A stretch of 35,560 bases of DNA, taken from assembly GCA_964200075.2 (NCBI GenBank), contig CAXNAA020000022.1:1-35560 (forward strand), given 5' to 3'. A program made the translations under genes and the position numbers. This document shows, one piece after another, positions 29,028 through 35,560 of this stretch (position 1 is its first letter; each line of letters opens with the position of its first letter). The DNA comes from Sphacelaria rigidula (lineage: Eukaryota > Phaeophyceae > Sphacelariales). The notes under the pieces were generated by a model. That model searched no databases. It saw only the letters and a list, made by a program, of their open reading frames with translations, and was not told where the DNA came from.

Positions 29028-32000
29028 GCGGGCAGTCAACGTGTTGTTACCCCGTCTTCGCTCGCCAGTAGCGTGGCGGCCCTTTACCCCAGGAGAACAG
29101 CAGAGAGCGGGATCGATGGCGAATAAAGTGTATGATTATGCGCCCCGTCCTGTACGGTACATTTGTAGCGCGGGTTAGCTCTGTGCATGGAGCGTGCTGC
29201 CAGTAGCAGTCGCCATGCAGTACAGATTACTATTCATGCACCCAAGTCTGGTGGAGACACGACCGTACTGTACACACTAGACGGCGTAATGCTGATACCG
29301 TAGTATTGCAGTCAACACATACAATGCAGCACTGTCTGTGCTGTTGTCCGTGCTACTCGTACAGGTATTAAAAGTACCACGAGTGCCGTGCAGCGAAGAT
29401 GTATAACCACCAATTCTACAGTCAGTAAGTACAGCGAAGCGGCGCACGTATGAAGACTTTTGAGTTTTGCATCGCGCAGAGCACCATGTACTGCTCAGGC
29501 AAAGTTTATAGTATTGCACTGTAGGGACCGTACACCACGACACAACAGCCGAACGCTGTCTCTGTCACGCACCCCAGATTGAAAAAGTTTCCCCGCACGT
29601 CTTGGAGGAGATGAGAACTGCTTTGTTGATTTTTATAACGTCCGCATGACATAAGAAGAGGTCCTTGAAGAAAATCTGTTTAAAAACGGTTCATCGAAAA
29701 ACGGCTTTTGTTGTAACGTTTTTTTTTAGACATCCGAAGTAGCCTAAAACGATTTCATCATCAGCTCGAAGGGGAATATGAAGGTGCCGTTGACAGGTGC
29801 ACAGCAAACGGGTGACACAAACCTAACACAATTAGACGTGAACCTGAGGAACGGGTTGCCCCCGCGAACCAAAACCACACAGCTCGAGCCGTTGCTGTTC
29901 ATCAGCCTACAATGTCATGTTGTAGGTGGCGGTGGCCAATTTTGTCCAGAGTTGAATGAGAAACAACGATTAGTGTGAGAGCGCGCCTGAAACACGCACA
30001 TATGTGCTCAGAAACGGCAGGTTTTCGGTTTTGAAATGACACGCACGCGGTCGCTCTTCCTCCAATACTGAACGAATTTCCGTCCAACAACGTCTGCTGT
30101 GTGTGTAAATGAGCAAGGCCTGTGCTGGAGCTAATGCGCGTGAGTGGTGGGTGTACGTGCGTATTTTTGGGGGGGTTCGGTATGTGGGTGTTGTTTTGCC
30201 TTGTCTCCCATCTCTTGTTTATTACCAGTATGGAGATGCTGAACCAATGACCACTGCATGAACCGCGGCATTTCTGAACATGTGTTCAGATCTGTTCGAA
30301 TCTTTCCTTAGCGCCCGGGGGCAGTAGAAGGGCCATGAACCCGTGCAATTACTGTACTCCAAATATCCACAGGACTGTCAGGGTGTATTCTCGGAACAGA
30401 TTATTGGGCCAGGCGAAAGTTGAATAATGTAGTGGTGTGGGGTAGGAGTACGGGGCAAGATATTCTCCTTCCACCCTGTCCACTCTCTAGTGAACCGGCA
30501 CGGTGTTTTGTCCGTAGTGTGCTGTTGAACAGAACTTTTCGCTGGTGCAACCAACACCCCTTTCTGACCTCGACCTCGCCCCACGCCTTGAATGGCATCG
30601 GCATCGTGGCGGCCGCAAGCTCTGAAATGTCTCTTGTGGATGGATCTATGGTGCTCCGCGTTGGCTTCACTGTGTTTGCTATGCAGTGCCAGGACCAATT
30701 CTTCTTCATGCACGGGGCGCTTTTTGGGGCCCGCCAGCGTCTCTACGATGTCCCTGTTGCTGTGGATGTCCTAGTTAATGGGCAGTATTCCTGGTTGCCG
30801 AAGGGAATCGAGTATTGCGGCGGAGATATGGACCCACGTCCCATCTTTGAGGTGTGTAAAAAACTCGCGTGTGGGTACTGTTAATCTATATTTTGGGTGG
30901 CCAGTTGCTTTTGGCTCTTGTATCGTGGGAATAGTAAGGGGTCGACTGGCTAGTAGGAATACCCTGTTACCCTGTTCGTGAATCACGCGTGCTCGCGCGA
31001 CGAGAAGGACTTGAACAACCAATGGAATACTCGTGGATGGAGCTGCCATATCCCACCCAGTGGAGTTTGTGCGCTGCCGCAGGCCCGTGGTGCGAGGGCA
31101 GACTCTCGCCAGATTGGTGAGGGGTACACGCGTTAGACACACCTTCACATACCGCGAATCGCGCGCGATATTACGTACACCACGACGTCTCCGGTAGCTG
31201 TGCTCTTGAAGAAGTGAGGTCGACACCGGATTCGGCAATCGAAATTCGCGTCATCTGGGGAAATGATGAACGTTCGGTGGAGCACGCTTCACGGGCAGCA
31301 GTCAATCGCACATGGCACAGCTTTTGTGTGGCGTATTTTCGCATTGGGTGCTCGCTCACCGGTCACCGCCGCCTCTGTTGCACGAACTTGAGACTCTTGT
31401 GCCTCGACGTCCGCACGATCCCGCACGATTTGTCTGTGCTGAATCGTTTTCGTGGGGCAGGCGTTTTCATGCTTTCGCAAGTGCTGTACGTTGGCATTCA
31501 CTACTTGTGCGATCTGTGCAAATATAGAAAGATACATGAATAAATAGGTATACGGATAGATAGGATAAATAGGATAGATAGATGGATATTTCCTCTGTCC
31601 CGTAAGTAAAGGCTCTTATGATTACACAGACCCTTCACGGTCCGACGCCGTTGACGATTTTTTTTCATCTTCGGTGTTTTTTTTAGTTGAAATCCTCTTT
31701 TTTTTTGCACGCACCAGCCTGCATGCATGAACATGCATGAACGGCCGAGAAAAAGCAGTCGGCCGAGAAAAGGCCATGTTTCGCCCCTTTTCCAGGGGCG
31801 AAAGACACTTCCTACGATAACCCCCCTCAAAAAAGTGACTGGTTTGGGCAGACAAAAATTATCCGTGCATTGAAGTGAAATAAGCCGAGCACAACGAGCA
31901 GCGGGGAATTCCAACGCTTGGGTCCGTTTTTGCCAATGTCGCCCATGTGACGCGCTTCATGCAGCCTGAAATCAAACATCAGGCGCTGTATGACCATCTT

Positions 32001-34662
32001 CTTCGTAACAGTTTCGGGCTGGTTCGGGGCGGGGGCTATCTTAAAAAGTGTCGAAAAAAACAAGAAAACACTTTCGTTAACCGTGCTCGCCGTCACCGGG
32101 GCTTGATGCTAGATAGTCCCAGGCCTTCGTAAAGACCCCCTGATCATATTCTAATACCCCTTTTAACTTTCCTGCCATCTGCTGCGCCGATACCCCGGTA
32201 TGCTCCACACCAAAGTCGTTATTGCCCATCGACATGAAAAATAAAAAAATAAAAACGCCAAATTTCCCACTGTTTGACTCACCAATTCTCAGTAAGTCCG
32301 AGTCGTTTTTATTTCATGAGCATCACCGTATCAACAGCTTTCTAGCGAACCTAACTCTAGCATCGTAGGCAACTCCATTGGCGAGATATGATCTGCCCCC
32401 CATGAGGACCTTTATTTATGGGACAGATCAAGTAGATAGATAGATACATGACGCCGTTGTGCCCCGTTGACCTGATGGTCCGATGATTTGATTGCTATAA
32501 ATGAACCCGTTACAATAGCTCGAAAAATGCGGGTTCGGTTCGATTCCCGGCCGATCCATATGTTTCTTTTTCCGAGTACAGTACAGTATCTGCAAGTATC
32601 GAATTCCCAAAGCTGAAAACGTGAGGAAGTCAGTAGCGAAAAACAGTGTCTTTGACAAGAATCAACAAATCAAAGCGGGAGTGTCAATCAAATCCGCAGT
32701 ATGACATTAGAAGGGGCAAGGGGCAAGGTGCAAGGAGTGTGCCGGGGGAGAAATGGGTTGGTTCCTTCACACTACACACTACACTACTGACTCGTCCCAT
32801 GAGATGTTAAACGGGAGGGGTGGGGGATGAGGGGTTGAAAGTGCGCAAAAACAATTCTTCCCATGCCTCCGAAGTTGTGGTACTCCCGGGGCAGTGGTGG
32901 TACACGTGGAGCATGGTGTTTTGATGTACGGATGCCACATCGTCTCAACCCCTGATGCCGGTGCTGGCCCTGGGTGTTCCTCACCGTTCCTTACATACTC
33001 GAAGTACAAACCTATTTCATCAGCGTGTCATCGCTTTCCACCACATGAAGTGTGTAGCTTTCTTGACAGCACATGTCAGGCCAGGCATGGGGAGGGAAGA
33101 CAATATACCTGCGCACAGAGGCAAAAAGTACCACCCTTTTGGTGTGCTTCAATTGTTGAGTGGTCGGTACCAAAATGATCAAATGGGGGTAGGGTGCGAT
33201 GTGGATGTTCCGTAGGTGTTCTGTTGTTTTGTAGGGAAACATCACGACCACAGTCAAAATAGCCTCTCTTCTCCCATACTGCCCGACTTGAAACTTTCCT
33301 CTGGAAATTTACGAACACGCGCAGTTGATTTTGTGAGCTTTTCGGTTAATCTAGGAACAGGCACCCGAGCCCCTCAAAAGCCACTGTCCCGCTCGCTGAA
33401 AACCCCGGGTTGATATGGACGGTTAATCTGTCAATCGGACAATTCATATCTATTCCAAGGAGAGGCTAGCAGCCTGAGGCTTGAGCCTTTGACTAAACCC
33501 TTCAACCACAGAGCTTGGGATCGTTATTTTAGCAGGATCGTCCACATACAACAACAACACGCCAATTGGTGCATTGACATATATACAGGGACTCAAATGG
33601 ACTGCTTCCAGGTCGAATGGGTAAAGGTCGCGCTTTTTGCGTGCAGAGTTCAGTTCTGCGGAGAAGCACACAAAAAAGAAAAAAACGGGGAAAGTAATGA
33701 AGCATGAGAAGTACTCGTTTGTCAGTGTCTTTCGCAGAGCGCTGATGTAAGCAATCAAGCGTCGGGAACAAGATACTCCCACGAACCTATGCGATTCTTT
33801 AGACCTTTGGTCGTACGCTACCTCTGATCCACTCGACACAGCTCAGCAAAACAGTTTTAATGGCATTTAAATCACAATATTAACAACATGTGTACATTCA
33901 GTGGATCGTGACATCAGCGTGGATGGCAACATACTGCTTGACATATCGGTGCCGCTGCTGATGAAGGTGACGTTCGTCAATATGTTGACGCTAACCAGTA
34001 CGTATTGGTGTCAAGGTGAGTCCGACCATGTGGGTCTCGAGGCACCAGAAACAGCAGCAACGTACTCGTGGGAGAAAACGTGTCTCAACCCCCCAGGATG
34101 CTATCGTTGACGATTAGAATCGCGATATCCCTCACTCGTATAGCCCAGGTTTGATTAGCCTCACGTCGCTGGAATTCACAGTACGGTGTGGGTGCAACAC
34201 TGATCAGTGCACGCCTCAAGTATCCTAACTATCGTTCTGTGGCGCGTCTTCCATGCTGCTGATGGTACAACTGACTACGACAGATTGAACCCATATATCC
34301 ATAGGGTTAGTTTGGTGATATATATCTGGTGTTACTTATAGTGTTGATCGTAGTGGTGAACAACACCGCTGTGCAAGACCTGACGCGAGTATAATTCTCT
34401 CGATTCTACCTCAGCTTCCGGCGAACAGAGCGGATGTCATCCCACGTGTGGACCGCGCCATCCGCTTGACTCTACTACGGCACGGAGGTGTTCCAAGCGT
34501 GTTCACTAGCCACGCTGTACACGACGGCATGCTTCATCTAGCCGTCAAGGGAGAGTTCGAGGTGAGTAGTTAATGTACGACATGACTCTTGACGGTGGGG
34601 TTATCGGATTTATGGAACGAATACTTGTATTTTGAAGCGCTTGTCGTACATTAACGTAACAC

Positions 34663-34696
<34 letters not shown>

Positions 34697-34849
34697 GTTC
34701 TCGTGCAATGTGACGTGCAGCTGTTGCTGACGCTTCAGGCGGAGAAGGAGGACGCGAAGTGGACTTTGCTACAGGTGAAAGTCATGATCCACGCCCGTGA
34801 GGGAGAAGCTGTCAAAGCACCTCCGACAGACATACGCCAACAAAGGTCG
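27241..34849 (+). CDS. MED14: Mediator complex subunit 14 (RGR1)-like, N-terminal part; continues past the window
   Basis: Architectural backbone subunit of Mediator, linking head, middle and tail to RNA polymerase II in the nucleus. Four exons (27241-27546, 30687-30851, 34415-34561, 34721 to ~34849) join in phase 0 and give about 249 residues. They follow the MED14 N-terminal order: a helix ending LLDYIRLNRARFMKAYVAVR (family: ...R..F.RLLALVKW), then HGALFGARQRLYDVPVAVDV with LVNGQYSWLP (family: A..AR.P...I..AIDVLT.G.Y..LP), then AIRLTLLRHGGVPS and GMLHLAVKGEFE, then LLLTLQAE and KWTLLQVKVMIH (family: V..EFE..LTL......W.LL.....). Ordered recovery of motifs over 7.6 kb supports one gene. No alignment was run. 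The gene continues to the right; the exon after 34849 was not found. Confidence 0.75.
27709..27745. repeat. AATT/TTAA microsatellite followed by GGAT repeats
   Basis: About six TTAA units run into three GGAT units, in the first intron of the MED14-like gene. Confidence 0.9.
28135..28152. repeat. Short interstitial telomere-like repeat
   Basis: AACCCT AACCCT AACCCC, three units of the complement of TTAGGG, preceded by an A-rich AACAAT tract. Too short to be a functional telomere. Confidence 0.75.
28659..28896. repeat. Foldback element: perfect 39 bp inverted repeat with 160 bp loop
   Basis: The arm at 28659-28697 (starting ACATGTTTCGATAGCCCAAA) is the exact reverse complement of the arm at 28858-28896. 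Sequence inside both arms keeps weak complementarity (T-rich against A-rich). It has no coding capacity. It may be a MITE-like element or an RNA hairpin in the MED14-like intron. Confidence 0.85.
28995..29026. repeat. CTG trinucleotide microsatellite
   Basis: About 10-11 uninterrupted CTG units in MED14-like intron 1. Confidence 0.93.
30687..30851 (+). CDS. MED14: MED14-like exon 2
   Basis: 55 codons, phase 0 at both ends. Acceptor GCTATGCAG|TGC, donor GAG|GTGTGT. It reads CQDQFFFMHGALFGARQRLY, DVPVAVDVLVNGQYSWLPKG and ends DMDPRPIFE. The AVDVLVNGQYSWLP part is the strongest MED14 match in the gene. Confidence 0.78.
30852..34414 (+). other. MED14-like intron 2 (3.6 kb)
   Basis: No supported gene. 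It holds a GATA/GGATA-type microsatellite at about 31533-31585 and T-rich runs near 31658-31705. Around 31820-32130 both strands carry open frames with no recognisable domain; this could be a degraded mobile element, but I saw no terminal repeats or transposase motifs. Confidence 0.5.
31533..31585. repeat. GATA-type degenerate microsatellite
   Basis: Interspersed GATA, GGATA and AATA units in MED14-like intron 2. Confidence 0.8.
34415..34561 (+). CDS. MED14: MED14-like exon 3
   Basis: 49 codons, phase 0. Acceptor CTACCTCAG|CTT, donor GAG|GTGAGT. It reads LPANRADVIPRVDRAIRLTL and ends VHDGMLHLAVKGEFE. The polypyrimidine tract before the acceptor is good. The ending matches the 'V.F.VE.EFEV.LT' strand of the family. 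Confidence 0.75.
34664..34695. repeat. CA dinucleotide microsatellite
   Basis: About 16 CA units in MED14-like intron 3, ending 25 bp before the exon 4 acceptor region. Confidence 0.93.
34721..34849 (+). CDS. MED14: MED14-like exon 4, 3' end uncertain
   Basis: About 43 codons. Acceptor GTGCAG|CTG. It reads LLLTLQAEKEDAKWTLLQVK, then VMIHAREGEAVKAPPTDIRQ. Two donors are possible: CAAAG|GTCGGT (exon ends 34845, phase 2) or TCG|GTAAAG (ends 34849, phase 0). No clear next exon was found before the window ends. Confidence 0.68.
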
Positions 34850-35386
34850 GTAAAGTGTTGCGTTAGAGGTGGATGACAATATGCAGATCATGGAGCGTCT
34901 TGCGTGCTGTGACCTGATTTCACGCTTGCTCGGCGGTGGTGCTATTGATGGTGACGACAGAGCAAGTTGATGCAGAAACTACTGTTTGATACGATGGCAG
35001 TCTGACTTTCCCATTTCTGGTACATGTGATGGCGCATATGGATGAGAGATTACTGACTGTCGGTACCGGTTTGATGGGTATTGAAAATGGGGGCACGTTT
35101 GCAATAATGGGCCTGACGAATGCAGTCTGGGCAAGTTTGATGGCGCAATGAAGTGTCGCAACATCATCCACAGGGCGTTGTGAGCTTCACAAAATATTGC
35201 ATTCAACCCGCCACTGTATTTTCGATCGTGCAAGAACTTTCTCATGATACATGCGATGGACTGTGACAAATACAGCGATGGTGACTCTTGTTGTACGTCC
35301 CAAAGGGCATCGCAGCCTAGCAAGCCATACAGGTCGAGTTGGGCTCGTCGCTGAGCATGCAATGATATCAAGTAGTGAATTCCCGT

Positions 35387-35412
35387 TGTGTGTGTGTGTG
35401 TGTTTTTTTTTT
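35387..35412. repeat. TG microsatellite followed by poly-T
   Basis: About eight TG units followed by a run of ten T's near the right edge. Confidence 0.9.
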
Positions 35413-35560
35413 ATTGAGCGTTGAGCCAGATTTGCAACTGTGCGTCGCACTTGGGGTGACGAGGCCGATTTGCCAATTTGCGCGACGTTCGTAGAGTTAC
35501 AAGGGTCGGACAAATCAATGATTCGTCTGGAAATTACTTGGTTTTAGTGTAATTTATTCG

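Larger units (their letters stand above)
27547..30686 (+). other. MED14-like intron 1 (3.1 kb), repeat-bearing
   Basis: No supported gene. It holds an AATT/TTAA microsatellite near 27709-27733, a short telomere-like run, a 39 bp inverted repeat pair, a CTG microsatellite and AT-rich stretches. Open frames in it are short and show no family motif that I recognise. Confidence 0.6.

Noticed and set aside
31820-32130. Transposable element remnant
   Set aside because: Open frames on both strands but no transposase, reverse transcriptase or terminal repeat seen; not supportable from sequence alone.
32537-32546. GGTTCGATTC, a tRNA B-box-like motif
   Set aside because: No matching A box, no acceptor stem pairing about 70 nt upstream, and a mismatch in the T stem; not a tRNA gene.
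34886-34970. Possible MED14-like exon 5 (reads IMERLACCDLISRLLGGG after ATGCAG)
   Set aside because: The intron before it would be under 50 bp, much shorter than all others here, and the reading ends in a stop without a donor that I can support.

Overview
This is eukaryotic nuclear DNA: spliced genes with GT-AG and some GC-AG introns, minisatellites, one 10-base assembly gap and no operon structure. A motile, flagellate organism is implied by an axonemal dynein gene. Short introns, about 50% GC, a closely spaced divergent gene pair and TTAGGG-type repeats fit a stramenopile such as a brown alga. That placement is an inference, not something the sequence proves.

Layout. Positions 1-4,400 are a repeat block: a 62-67 bp tandem repeat, an N gap next to 49 G's, two arrays of a ~42 bp repeat, two arrays of a ~45 bp repeat and an ACCAC microsatellite. 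No gene could be supported there. About 4,400-5,385 is the 3' flank of the dynein gene. Positions 5,386-26,997 (minus strand) carry an apparently complete gene for an axonemal dynein heavy chain of the DNAH10 / Chlamydomonas DHC10 class (inner arm I1/f, beta chain). I reconstructed it as 22 exons encoding about 4,685 residues; all 22 joins keep frame. After a 243 bp gap, a divergent plus-strand gene starts at 27,241. Four exons (27,241 to about 34,849) read as the N-terminal half of Mediator subunit MED14 (RGR1). This gene has two introns above 3 kb and runs off the right edge.

The two proteins do unrelated jobs: ciliary motility, and RNA polymerase II transcription. They share only the short interval between their start codons, a candidate bidirectional promoter.

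The most unusual structure is in the dynein gene architecture. Its 5' half (6.9 kb coding) has 20 exons and its 3' half (7.2 kb coding) has two. Nineteen of 21 introns are in phase 0, 20 of 21 upstream exons end in AG and 13 of 21 downstream exons begin with GT. At least two introns use GC donors. One exon end, with its splice donor, is present as three tandem 43 bp copies, and only one copy keeps the reading frame. I did not find evidence of a wholly new multi-gene system; the candidates are at the level of splicing, intron evolution and repeats.
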